From Cystobacter fuscus (GTDB lineage: Bacteria; Myxococcota; Myxococcia; Myxococcales; Myxococcaceae), in contig NZ_CP022098.1 of the NCBI RefSeq assembly GCF_002305875.1, positions 5,580,001 through 5,644,000 on the forward strand: a stretch of DNA of 64,000 nucleotides, given 5' to 3'. Each line of letters starts with the position of its first letter. Position 1 is the first letter of the stretch. Shown here piece after piece: positions 16,875-27,119 of the stretch. Position numbers and translations under genes: made by a program. The notes beneath the pieces are model-generated. The model was not told where the DNA came from, searched no databases, and saw only the letters and a list, made by a program, of their open reading frames with translations.

Positions 16875-17848
16875 GTGGGGCGCTGAGCATGAAGGGACAG
16901 CGGGTGGTGGTGTTGGGTGGCGCGGGCTTCCTCGGCTCCCATCTGTGCGAGCGACTGCTGGACGATGGGGCGGCGCGCGTGGTGTCGGTGGACAACTGCC
17001 TCACGGGCTCCGAGCGCAACGTGGCCCACCTGCTGAGGCGCGCGGGCTTCGAGTCGCTGCGCCAGGACATCACCGAGGGCCTGTCGGTGGAGGGCCCGGT
17101 GGACTACGTCTTCAACCTGGCCTCGCCCGCCTCGCCCCTCGACTACGCGAAGCTGCCGCTGGAGACGATGCGCGTGGGCTCGGTGGGCACGGAGAACGGG
17201 CTGAAGCTCGCCGAGGCCAGGGGCGCGGTGTTCCTCCAGGCCTCCACTTCCGAGATCTACGGAGATCCACTCGTGCACCCCCAGCGCGAGGACTACTGGG
17301 GCAACGTGAACTCCATCGGCCCGCGCTCCTGCTACGACGAGGCCAAGCGTTACGGCGAGGCGCTCACCATGGTGTACGCGCGCTCGCGTGGGGTGAAGAC
17401 GCGCATTGTCCGCATCTTCAATACCTACGGCCCTCGCATGCGGCTCAACGACGGGCGGGTGGTGCCGGCGTTCGTGTGCCAGGCGCTGCGGGGCGAGGAC
17501 TTCACCGTCTTTGGCGACGGCACCCAGACGCGTTCCTTCTGTTACGTGAAGGACCTCATCGACGGCCTCGTGCGGCTGGCGCTCTCGGACGTCAGCGAGC
17601 CGGTGAACATCGGCAATCCCCGGGAGATGACGATGCGGGAGTTCGCCGAGGCGGTGCGCGCGGCGGCGGGCGGAGGCGGGAAGATCGTCCACCTGCCGCT
17701 GCCCAAGGACGATCCCAAGCAGCGTCAGCCGGACATCACCCGGGCGCGGGAGTGGCTCGGGTGGGAGCCCCGCGTCGGCCTGGAAGAAGGTCTGCGGGAG
17801 ACCATCTCCTGGTTCAGGACGGTTGCCGGCCAGGGGTCGGGCTCCTAA
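16871..17848 (+). CDS. NAD-dependent epimerase/dehydratase, UDP-glucuronate decarboxylase (UXS)-like
   Basis: This 325-residue extended SDR has [15 protein letters not shown] for NAD binding and the hallmark UXS/RmlB-like blocks [51 protein letters not shown] (YxxxK active site) and [20 protein letters not shown] enzymes convert UDP-glucuronate to UDP-xylose; the family assignment is strong and exact substrate moderately so. It overlaps the ribbon-helix-helix gene and is followed by a second epimerase, suggesting a pentose- or galactose-containing surface polysaccharide pathway. Confidence 0.87.
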   Translation: MSGALSMKGQRVVVLGGAGFLGSHLCERLLDDGAARVVSVDNCLTGSERNVAHLLRRAGFESLRQDITEGLSVEGPVDYVFNLASPASPLDYAKLPLETMRVGSVGTENGLKLAEARGAVFLQASTSEIYGDPLVHPQREDYWGNVNSIGPRSCYDEAKRYGEALTMVYARSRGVKTRIVRIFNTYGPRMRLNDGRVVPAFVCQALRGEDFTVFGDGTQTRSFCYVKDLIDGLVRLALSDVSEPVNIGNPREMTMREFAEAVRAAAGGGGKIVHLPLPKDDPKQRQPDITRAREWLGWEPRVGLEEGLRETISWFRTVAGQGSGS

Positions 17849-17908
17849 CTTCGTCGCACGTTGCGCGACGTTTTCGAACGCCACCCCTGGGGTGGCAGGA
17901 GCCTCAGA

Positions 17909-18835
17909 GTGAAAGTCCTGGTGACGGGTGGAGCGGGTTTCATCGGCTCGCATGTGTGTGACGTGTTCGTCCGCGCGGGCCATGAGGTCATTGCCCTGGA
18001 CAACCTGTCGAGCGGCAAGAAGGAAAACCTGGATCCGCGCGTGCGGCTGGAAGTGGCGGACATCCGCAGCCCGGAGGCCGCGCAGCTCGTGCGCTCCGAG
18101 CGCCCGCAGATCCTCTGCCACCTGGCGGCGCAGATGGACGTGCGCCGCAGCGTGGAGGATCCCCGCTTCGACGCGGACGCCAATATCCTCGGCTTCCTCA
18201 ACCTGCTGGAGGCCGCGCGCGTGTCGGGCGTGCAGAAGGTGGTGTTCAGCTCGACGGGTGGGGCCATCTACGGCGAGCAGGACGTCTTCCCGGCGCCCGA
18301 GTCCCATGCCACCCGGCCCATCTCTCCCTACGGCGTGTCCAAGGCCGCGGGGGAGCTGTACCTCAACTATTACAAGGCCCAGTACGGGCTGAAGTACGTG
18401 GCGCTGCGCTACGCCAACGTGTACGGCCCGCGACAGAACCCGCACGGCGAGGCCGGCGTGGTGTCCATCTTCAGCACGCGGCTGCTCGCCGGCCAGGACT
18501 GCACCATCTACGGCGAGGGCAAGCAGACGCGCGACTTCGTCTACGTGGAGGACGTGGCGCGCGCCAACCTGCTCGCGGCGGAGAAGGACTACTCGGGCCC
18601 CATCAACATCGGCACCGGCATGGAGACGGACATCAACCGCCTCTTCGGCCTGCTGGCCCAGGCGGCCGGCTCTCCCAAGGCCGCGGGTCACGCCCCGGGC
18701 CGGCCCGGCGAGCAGATGCGCTCGTGCGTGGACAACCGGCTCGCCCGGGAGGTGCTCGGCTGGCAGCCCACGGTGGACCTGGCCGAGGGCACCCGGCGCA
18801 CCGTGGCCTTCTTCCGCGAGAAGGCCGGGCGCTGA
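17909..18835 (+). CDS. NAD-dependent epimerase, GalE-like
   Basis: From GTG 17909 the 308-residue protein begins VKVLVTGGAGFIGSHVCDVF (the first residue is read as Met) and has the SDR active site in SPYGVSKAAGELYLNYYK. It also has LRYANVYGPRQNPHGEAGV, typical of UDP-glucose 4-epimerase-type enzymes. AGGAG at 17897-17901 places the start at this GTG; the upstream in-frame ATG at 17861 lacks such a site. Substrate could be UDP-glucose, UDP-GlcNAc or a UDP-uronate. Confidence 0.87.
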   Translation: MKVLVTGGAGFIGSHVCDVFVRAGHEVIALDNLSSGKKENLDPRVRLEVADIRSPEAAQLVRSERPQILCHLAAQMDVRRSVEDPRFDADANILGFLNLLEAARVSGVQKVVFSSTGGAIYGEQDVFPAPESHATRPISPYGVSKAAGELYLNYYKAQYGLKYVALRYANVYGPRQNPHGEAGVVSIFSTRLLAGQDCTIYGEGKQTRDFVYVEDVARANLLAAEKDYSGPINIGTGMETDINRLFGLLAQAAGSPKAAGHAPGRPGEQMRSCVDNRLAREVLGWQPTVDLAEGTRRTVAFFREKAGR

Positions 18836-18940
18836 AGCATCCCCGGGGTCCGGGGCGTCCACACCGCCGGACTCTTGTGGGGCACGAAGCCGATTCCCTA
18901 TGACGCTCTTTCCTCCGCCTGTCGGTTGAAAGGGCTCTCC

Positions 18941-19585
18941 GTGCTCAAGAAGATCCTCCTGGGTCTGGCTGTCGTCATCGTCGCGCTGTTCGGCGTCATC
19001 GCCACGCGTCCGTCCACCTACTCCGTCCAGCGCTCCGCGACGTTCAAGGCGCCGCCGGACGTCGCCTTCGCGCTGGTGAATGACTTCCACCAGTGGGGCG
19101 GGTGGCTGCCGTGGAACGCGCTGGACCCGAGCCAGAAGACGACGTTCGAGGGCGCGCCCATGGGCGAGGGGGCGCGCTACGGCTGGTCCGGCAATGATCA
19201 GGTGGGCGAGGGCCGGATGCTCATCGAGGAGAGCAAGCCGAACGAGCTCGTGCGCATCCAGTTGGAGTTCATCCGCCCCTTCGCGTCCACCACCCGCACC
19301 ACCTTCACGTTCAAGCCGGCGGCCGAGGGCGTCGAGGTGACCTGGGCGATGAGCGGCGAGGACAACTTCATGGGCAAGGCCTTCAGCCTCGTCGTCGACC
19401 GGGATGCCATGCTCGGCAAGGACTTCGACAAGGGCCTGGCGGCCATGAAGACGCTGGCGGAGGCCGAGGCCGGCAAGCGCGCCGAGGCCGAGGCGGCGAA
19501 GCTGGCGGCCGAGAAGGTGGCGGCCCCGGTCGAGGCTCCTCCGGCCGCCGAGGGCGGGCAGGCCGTCGCGGCGCCCACTCCCTGA
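18941..19585 (+). CDS. Membrane-anchored SRPBCC/START-like domain protein
   Basis: The 214-residue protein has an N-terminal hydrophobic anchor ([19 protein letters not shown]) followed by a SRPBCC (Bet v1/polyketide-cyclase-like) domain. [20 protein letters not shown] and WLPWNALDP are the typical opening. The last 50 residues are an Ala/Glu/Pro-rich tail. GTG at 18941, preceded by AAAGGG, starts right at the anchor and is preferred over the upstream ATG at 18875. The ligand is unknown. Confidence 0.75.
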   Translation: MLKKILLGLAVVIVALFGVIATRPSTYSVQRSATFKAPPDVAFALVNDFHQWGGWLPWNALDPSQKTTFEGAPMGEGARYGWSGNDQVGEGRMLIEESKPNELVRIQLEFIRPFASTTRTTFTFKPAAEGVEVTWAMSGEDNFMGKAFSLVVDRDAMLGKDFDKGLAAMKTLAEAEAGKRAEAEAAKLAAEKVAAPVEAPPAAEGGQAVAAPTP

Positions 19586-19603
19586 ACTTCCACCCGGGAA
19601 GGA

Positions 19604-19658
19604 GAGCCCACCCTGGAGGGCCAGTGCTTCCGGGAGGTTGCGCGCGATGGGTGGGCTC
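19604..19658. terminator. Long inverted repeat between the SRPBCC gene and lepA
   Basis: GAGCCCACCC at 19604-19613 pairs with GGGTGGGCTC at 19649-19658, leaving a 35-base GC-rich loop. It starts 18 bases after the SRPBCC stop, a natural terminator position, but no T tract follows. Confidence 0.35.
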
Positions 19659-19796
19659 CTGGGGGCCTCCTCGGACCCCGGGGGAGGGCGACGACGGACG
19701 GGCGGAAGCCTGCTGCCGCCCCCCTCGTGTACGTGGATTTCAGGGGGGTTCGGTGTTAGTCAAGCCGGCTTCCTCGTAACCCGAGGCCCCTTGACC

Positions 19797-21608
<1,812 letters not shown>

Positions 21609-21611
21609 GTC

Positions 21612-22850
21612 ATGTCCCTGAGCACCACCACTCCGACCGGCTTCGAGGCCACCCTGTCCGCCCGCCAGAGTCCCGAGCAGCTCAGGGCGAGCCGCGCGCT
21701 CTTGTGGCGCGAGCGGCTCACCAGCCTGTGGGCGCCCCTGGTGGTGATCGGCCTGGCGTACATCCCCTACCTGCTGCTCATCGAGTTCCTGCCCGAGTCC
21801 GCCGCCTGGGGCCAGCCGCTCATGCAGGCGCTGGCGGGGGGCATGGTGCTGTACTTCCTGGGGCTCTTCCTCTGGCGCATGACGGTGCCCCGGGCCCGGG
21901 CGCTGCGCGTGCTGCGCGGCGAGGCGCGCGAGCTGCTCGAGGAGGTGGCGCGCATCCACAAGCGCGTGCCGGAGAAGATCTCCGCCGAGGCGTCCGTGCG
22001 GCTCGCCGAGCAGGCGATGCAGGTGGAGACCGCCATCGTCGCCGGCGAGATGGCGCGCCTGGAGCAGGAGACGCGGGCGTTCGACGCGCTCGCCACCCAG
22101 TTGCTCGGGGTCTGGCGCAAGCAGGACACCTGGGAGGTGATCTCCGGCTTCGCCAAGGCGTTCGCGGTGGCGGTCGTCATCCGCGTCTTCATCATCGAGC
22201 CCTACCGCATCCCCTCCGGCTCCATGCTGCCGACGCTGGAGATCGGCGATCAGGTCTTCATCAACAAGTTCATCTACGGCGTGCGGCTGCCGTACACCAA
22301 CTACGTGCCGTTCCAGATCGTCCGCGCCCCGGCGCGCGGGGACGTCATCGTCTTCAACAACCCCGTGCAGACGGACGTGGACTTCATCAAGCGCGTGGTG
22401 GGCGTGCCCGGCGACACCGTGGAGCTCGTCGACGGCGAGGTGCGCATCAACGGCGTGCCGCAGGAGCGCACGTTGGTGGACGAGGATCTGACCGTCTACA
22501 ACAAGCACGACTCCCTGGGCTGGTTCCCCGAGCACCGGCGGCTCTACGAGGAGAACCTGTCGGGCAAGCGGCACGCCGTGCTCCAGGACGCCCCGTCCGC
22601 CCGCACGCCGCACGAGGGGCCCTACGTCGTCCCCGAGGGTCAGGTCTTCGTCATGGGTGACAATCGGGAAAACAGCTCCGACAGCCGCTACGGCCTGGGC
22701 ACCGGCATGGGCGTGGCGTTCGTGCCCTACGGCCACATCAAGGGCAAGGCCATGGTCATCTGGCTGGCGCTCGGCCACGGTGGCTGGTTGAGCGGCTTCT
22801 TCGGTGGAACCGGCTTGCGCACGGATCGCCTCTTCACGCCGGTGCGCTGA
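21612..22850 (+). CDS. lepB: Signal peptidase I with long N-terminal extension
   Basis: This 412-residue inner-membrane serine protease removes signal peptides. The Ser204 nucleophile is in PSGSMLPTLE and the Lys260 general base in DFIKRVVGVPGD; GDNRENSSDSRYG is the conserved box E. The first 170 residues hold two predicted membrane spans (about 41-57 and 68-90) and a Glu/Arg-rich coiled-coil-like stretch (about 95-160) before the catalytic domain, more than is usual. It is coupled to lepA by a 3-base gap with GGAGG just before the start. Confidence 0.93.
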   Translation: MSLSTTTPTGFEATLSARQSPEQLRASRALLWRERLTSLWAPLVVIGLAYIPYLLLIEFLPESAAWGQPLMQALAGGMVLYFLGLFLWRMTVPRARALRVLRGEARELLEEVARIHKRVPEKISAEASVRLAEQAMQVETAIVAGEMARLEQETRAFDALATQLLGVWRKQDTWEVISGFAKAFAVAVVIRVFIIEPYRIPSGSMLPTLEIGDQVFINKFIYGVRLPYTNYVPFQIVRAPARGDVIVFNNPVQTDVDFIKRVVGVPGDTVELVDGEVRINGVPQERTLVDEDLTVYNKHDSLGWFPEHRRLYEENLSGKRHAVLQDAPSARTPHEGPYVVPEGQVFVMGDNRENSSDSRYGLGTGMGVAFVPYGHIKGKAMVIWLALGHGGWLSGFFGGTGLRTDRLFTPVR

Positions 22851-22896
22851 AACCCACGCTTGACGCCCCGCGCGTGCCACGGTACGCGGGGGCCTC

Positions 22897-23790
22897 ATGC
22901 GTCATCTGTTGGGAATCGAGGGCTTGCGTCGCTCGGACATCGAGGCGCTGCTCGATCGGGCCGAGGCCCACCTGCACGGCAGTCCCGACGCCTCGCATGT
23001 GCTCCGGGGCAAGGTGGTGGCCAACCTCTTCTTCGAGGACTCCACCCGTACCCGCACCTCCTTCGAGATGGCCGCTCACGCGCTCGGGGCCGAGGTGCTC
23101 AACTGGACGATGGCGGGCTCCTCCGTGTCCAAGGGCGAGACGCTCCTGGACACCGCGCGCAACATCGAGGCCACCGGCCCCGTGGCGCTCATCATCCGCC
23201 ACCGCTCCTCGGGCGCGCCCCACCTGGTGGCCCGGCACGTGCGCTGCGCCGTCATCAACGCGGGGGACGGCACCCACGAGCACCCCTCGCAGGCCCTGCT
23301 GGACGCCTTCACGTTGCGACGTCGCTGGGGAAAGCTCGACGGACGCACGGTGCTCATCATCGGCGACGTCCTCCACAGCCGCGTGGCGCGCTCCAACCTG
23401 CACTGCCTCACCGCGCTGGGCGCGAAGGTGGTGCTGTGCGGCCCGCCCACGCTCCTGCCCCCGGGGCTCGAGGCGCTCGGGGCCCGCGTCACCTCGCGCC
23501 TGGACGAGGTGCTGCCCGAGGCGGACGCCGTCATGTGCCTGCGCGTGCAGTCCGAGCGCCAGAGCGAGAGCTTCTTTCCCTCGGCGCGCGAGTTCTCCCG
23601 GCTGTTCGGACTCAATGCCGCCCGCGCCGAGCGGCTCAAGCCGGAGGCGCTCGTCCTGCACCCCGGCCCCATGAATCGCGGGGTGGAGATCGCTCCCGCC
23701 GTGGCCGATGGCCCCCACAGCGTCATCCTCGATCAGGTGGCGCACGGGGTGGCCGTGCGCCGTGCCGTCCTGGAGGTGGTGTGCCGATGA
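22897..23790 (+). CDS. pyrB: Aspartate carbamoyltransferase catalytic subunit
   Basis: This 297-residue enzyme makes carbamoyl-aspartate in pyrimidine synthesis. FEDSTRTRTSFEMA is the carbamoyl-phosphate site; GDGTHEHPSQALLDAFTL and LHPGPMNRGVEI are further signatures. No regulatory pyrI gene is adjacent; instead the stop overlaps pyrC by four bases. Length is standard. Confidence 0.96.
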   Translation: MRHLLGIEGLRRSDIEALLDRAEAHLHGSPDASHVLRGKVVANLFFEDSTRTRTSFEMAAHALGAEVLNWTMAGSSVSKGETLLDTARNIEATGPVALIIRHRSSGAPHLVARHVRCAVINAGDGTHEHPSQALLDAFTLRRRWGKLDGRTVLIIGDVLHSRVARSNLHCLTALGAKVVLCGPPTLLPPGLEALGARVTSRLDEVLPEADAVMCLRVQSERQSESFFPSAREFSRLFGLNAARAERLKPEALVLHPGPMNRGVEIAPAVADGPHSVILDQVAHGVAVRRAVLEVVCR

Positions 23791-25097
23791 AGCCGACGAC
23801 AGTGCTGCTGCGCCGCGGACGCGTCATCGATCCGCGCCACGGCGTGGATGGGGTGCGGGACGTGCTGGTGCGCGACGGGCGGGTGGCCGAGGTGTCCGAG
23901 GCCCCGCTGGAAGCGCCGCCGGACGCCCAGGTGGTGGACGCCCAGGGCCGGTGGGTGCTGCCGGGCTTCATCGATCTGCACGTGCACCTGCGCGAGCCGG
24001 GCGAGGAGGGCAAGGAGACGGTGCTCACCGGGAGCCGCTCGGCGGTGGCCGGTGGCTTCACCGCGGTGGTGGCCATGCCCAACACCAAGCCCGTCAACGA
24101 CAGCGTGCTCGTCACCGAGTACGTGAAGGCCAAGGCGCGCGAGGCGGGGCTGTGCCGGGTGTACCTGGCGGGCGCCATCACCAAGGGCCTGCAGGGCGAG
24201 GAGATGGCGGAGATGGGGGCGCTCGTGGCCGCCGGCTGCGTGTGCATCACCGACGACGGCCGCCCGGTGATGAACGCCGGCCTCATGCGCCGCGCGCTCC
24301 AGTACGCCACCCAGTTCGACCTGCCCGTCATGGTGCACGAGGAGGACCTGACGCTGTCGGGCAAGGGTGTGATGCACGAGGGCCCCACCTCCACGCGCCT
24401 GGGGCTCATCGGTATTCCGCCCTCGGCCGAGGTGGCCATGGTGGCGAGGGATCTCGTGCTCCTGGAGGAGACGCGTGGCCGGCTGCACGTGGCCCACGTG
24501 TCGTGCGAGGGGAGCGTGCGTTTGATCCGCGAGGCCAAACGCCGGGGCCTGCGCGTCACCGCCGAGGCCACCCCGCACCACTTCACGCTGGAGGACGAGG
24601 CGGTGGGGGACTACGACACCCACGCCCGGATGAATCCGCCCCTGCGCACCCGCCATGACGTGCTGGCCGTGCGCGAGGCGCTCGCGGATGGAACGATCGA
24701 CGCCATCGCCACCGATCACGCGCCCCACGGCGTGCTGGAGAAGCAGGTGGAGTTCGACAAGGCGTGGAATGGCGTGGTGGGACTGGAGACCGCCCTGGGG
24801 CTGACCCTGGCGGCGGTGCGCGAGGGCGCGCTGAGCCTGACGCGGGCCGTGGCCCTCTTGTCGGACGGGCCGGCCAAGGCATTCGGGCTGCCGGGCGGCC
24901 ATCTGGCCGTCGGAGCCCCGGCGGACATCACGGTGGTGGAGCCGGACGTGGAGTGGACGGTGGATGCGACGCGGTTCTTCTCCCGCAGCCGCAACACCCC
25001 CTTCCATGGCCGGCGTTTGACGGGCCGGGTCGCCCAGACGTGGGTGGGTGGCCGGCTGGTCTTCGAGAACGGGCAGACGAAGGAGTCCAGGTCATGA
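23787..25097 (+). CDS. pyrC: Dihydroorotase
   Basis: This 436-residue amidohydrolase has the metal site [16 protein letters not shown] and a carbamylated-Lys region, plus [21 protein letters not shown] and the catalytic aspartate in IATDHAPH. It is a type I (multifunctional-like) dihydroorotase. The ATG at 23787 overlaps pyrB, and its own TGA overlaps carA (ATGA), so three pyrimidine genes are translationally coupled. In several bacteria such a dihydroorotase forms a complex with PyrB. Confidence 0.95.
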   Translation: MKPTTVLLRRGRVIDPRHGVDGVRDVLVRDGRVAEVSEAPLEAPPDAQVVDAQGRWVLPGFIDLHVHLREPGEEGKETVLTGSRSAVAGGFTAVVAMPNTKPVNDSVLVTEYVKAKAREAGLCRVYLAGAITKGLQGEEMAEMGALVAAGCVCITDDGRPVMNAGLMRRALQYATQFDLPVMVHEEDLTLSGKGVMHEGPTSTRLGLIGIPPSAEVAMVARDLVLLEETRGRLHVAHVSCEGSVRLIREAKRRGLRVTAEATPHHFTLEDEAVGDYDTHARMNPPLRTRHDVLAVREALADGTIDAIATDHAPHGVLEKQVEFDKAWNGVVGLETALGLTLAAVREGALSLTRAVALLSDGPAKAFGLPGGHLAVGAPADITVVEPDVEWTVDATRFFSRSRNTPFHGRRLTGRVAQTWVGGRLVFENGQTKESRS

Positions 25098-26212
25098 AGA
25101 GGGCCGTGCTGGCGTTGGCGGATGGCACCACCTTCGAGGGTCGCGCCCTGGGCGCGTCCGGCGAGACGGTGGGTGAAGTGGTGTTCAACACGTCGATGAC
25201 CGGCTACCAGGAGATCCTCACCGACCCCTCCTATGTCGGGCAGATCGTCACCATGGCGTACCCGGAGATGGGCAACGTGGGCGCCAACCCCGGGGACGAG
25301 GAGTCACCCAAGCCGCACGCGGTGGGCATGGTGGTGCGCAACGCCTCGGCGCAGCAGTCCAACTGGCGCGCCCAGGAGACGCTCGACGCCTACCTCAAGC
25401 GCCATGGCATCGTCGGCATCGAGGGGCTCGACACCCGGCGGCTCGTGCGCCACCTGCGCCTCAACGGCGCGCAGATGGGGGTCGTCTCGACGGACGGCCA
25501 CTCGGCGAGCGCCCTGGTGGAGCGCGCCCGGAACGCCCGGGGCATGGAGGGCATGGACCTGGCCACCGGCGTGTCCACCGCGAAGCCCTACCTCTTCAAC
25601 ACCCCGTCCCCGAGCCTGCTCGGCGAGGAGCCGCGCCCCGTCGCCGAGCCGCGCTTCGACGTGGTGGCCTACGACTACGGCCTCAAGCGCTCCATGCTCC
25701 ACTACCTGGTGGACGTGGGGTGCCGGGTGAAGGTGGTGCCCGCGGGCACCACCGCCGAGGAGGTGCTCGCCGACAAGCCCCATGGCGTCTTCCTCGCCAA
25801 CGGCCCCGGGGATCCGGCGGCGGTGAAGGGCGCGGACAAGGTGGTCGCCTCGCTGCTCGGCAAGGTGCCGGTGTTCGGCATCTGCCTGGGCCATCAGATC
25901 CTCGCCCTGGCGCTGGGCGGGCGCACCTACAAGATGAAGTTCGGTCATCGGGGCGCCAACCAACCGGTGAAGGACCTGCTCACGGGCAAGGTGGAAATCA
26001 CCAGTCAGAATCATGGTTTCGCCGTGGATGACGCCAGCGTGAAGGGCAGGGCGGTGGTGAGCCACCTCAACCTCAACGACGGCACCGTGGAGGGCCTGAA
26101 CGTGCCGGATGCCCGGGCGTTCAGCGTCCAGTACCACCCGGAAGCCTCGCCGGGGCCCCATGACGCGCGCTACCTCTTCACCCGCTTCGCGAAGCTGATG
26201 GCCGGAGAGTAG
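25094..26212 (+). CDS. carA: Carbamoyl-phosphate synthase small subunit
   Basis: This 372-residue glutaminase subunit supplies ammonia for carbamoyl phosphate. The N-terminal block [20 protein letters not shown] is typical. The class I glutamine amidotransferase has its nucleophile Cys in [16 protein letters not shown] and its His/Glu in [19 protein letters not shown] lies before the start. carB is not in the window, so the large subunit is encoded elsewhere. Confidence 0.96.
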   Translation: MKRAVLALADGTTFEGRALGASGETVGEVVFNTSMTGYQEILTDPSYVGQIVTMAYPEMGNVGANPGDEESPKPHAVGMVVRNASAQQSNWRAQETLDAYLKRHGIVGIEGLDTRRLVRHLRLNGAQMGVVSTDGHSASALVERARNARGMEGMDLATGVSTAKPYLFNTPSPSLLGEEPRPVAEPRFDVVAYDYGLKRSMLHYLVDVGCRVKVVPAGTTAEEVLADKPHGVFLANGPGDPAAVKGADKVVASLLGKVPVFGICLGHQILALALGGRTYKMKFGHRGANQPVKDLLTGKVEITSQNHGFAVDDASVKGRAVVSHLNLNDGTVEGLNVPDARAFSVQYHPEASPGPHDARYLFTRFAKLMAGE

Positions 26213-26227
26213 GATCTCGCCGCCCCC

Positions 26228-26911
26228 ATGGAATCCCCTCTTTCACCGTTGTCGTACCAACCCTACCTGGATCAGCTCATCGCCTTCGGGAGTCAGGAAG
26301 CGCGCAAGCCGGACCTGCTCGTCGCCAAGGCCGAGTACCTGCGCCTGACGGGCGAGGTGTTCGAGGACGACCAGCTCTTCGAGCTGCGCATGGCGTCCTT
26401 CCTGGACTACTACCTGTACGATCGCGTCTCGCCCGCGTCCGGCAAGACGCCGGCGGCGGAGCTGTACGAGCTGCGGTTGCAGAGCGGACCGCCCGAGGAG
26501 GCCAACGCCTTCCGGTGCTTCACGGAGACGGTGCACGGCCTCTTCGAGGTGCGCAAGCTGGGCAAGGGCCTGGTGCGCCTGCGCGAACTGCACTCGGGCA
26601 AGGACTTCGACGTCACCGAGCGCCGCCACATGGTGGGCCTGGAGACGGGAGACGTGCTGGAGGCCCGGCTCATCCCCTTCGCCGGCCATCTGCTCTTCTC
26701 CTCGGCCTTCTGCTTCCACCCACGCGTGGCGGTGAAGGCCATCAAGGCCGAGGCCAAGCGCCGCAAGAAGAAGGAGCCCGAGCGGCCCCCGGTGGAGATG
26801 GTCTGGGAGTGCGCCCGGCGCGCGGTGAAGGCCGAGCGCTACAAGCAGATCGCCGTCGAGCGCATCTACGACTTCTCGCAGACGACGCCCTGGTTGGCGT
26901 CCGCGAGCTAG
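26228..26911 (+). CDS. Conserved protein of unknown function, end of pyr/car operon
   Basis: The 227-residue soluble protein starts 15 bases after carA and probably shares its transcript. It has no signal peptide. The C-terminal third contains a Lys-rich stretch (KAEAKRRKKKEPE). Features such as VFEDDQLFELRMASFLDYYL and HSGKDFDVTERRHMVGLETGD are not assigned to a family by me. A strong terminator follows. Role in pyrimidine supply is only a positional guess. Confidence 0.7.
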   Translation: MESPLSPLSYQPYLDQLIAFGSQEARKPDLLVAKAEYLRLTGEVFEDDQLFELRMASFLDYYLYDRVSPASGKTPAAELYELRLQSGPPEEANAFRCFTETVHGLFEVRKLGKGLVRLRELHSGKDFDVTERRHMVGLETGDVLEARLIPFAGHLLFSSAFCFHPRVAVKAIKAEAKRRKKKEPERPPVEMVWECARRAVKAERYKQIAVERIYDFSQTTPWLASAS

Positions 26912-26916
26912 TTCTC

Positions 26917-26959
26917 CTCGGAGAAGGTCGAGGCCCCGCTCCGGGCCTCCCTCTCCGAG
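26917..26959 (+). terminator. Terminator of the lepA-pyr-carA operon
   Basis: CTCGGAGA (26917-26924) pairs with TCTCCGAG (26952-26959), and inside it GAGGCCC (26930-26936) pairs with GGGCCTC (26943-26949). This nested hairpin begins just after the stop of the 227-residue gene and is followed by a pyrimidine-rich stretch. Confidence 0.65.
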
Positions 26960-27043
26960 CCGTGTGATTTCCCCCCACATTCTCGCGTCCCATCGCGTCA
27001 AGAGGCGCGCGGAGCTTCTTCGCGCAAAACCTGACTTTCTGGC

Positions 27044-27072
27044 TTGTCATCTCCGTTTGAGGGGCGTATAAA
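27044..27072 (+). promoter_or_regulatory. Sigma-70-type promoter of the Kelch exoprotein gene
   Basis: TTGTCA at 27044-27049 and TATAAA at 27067-27072 are separated by exactly 17 bases, in a locally AT-rich stretch 48 bases before the start codon at 27120. This is the best consensus promoter in the window. Confidence 0.6.
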
Positions 27073-27119
27073 ACGCTCATTAACGGAATTTTCCTCCCCA
27101 ACTGTATTCCGGAGAGCCG

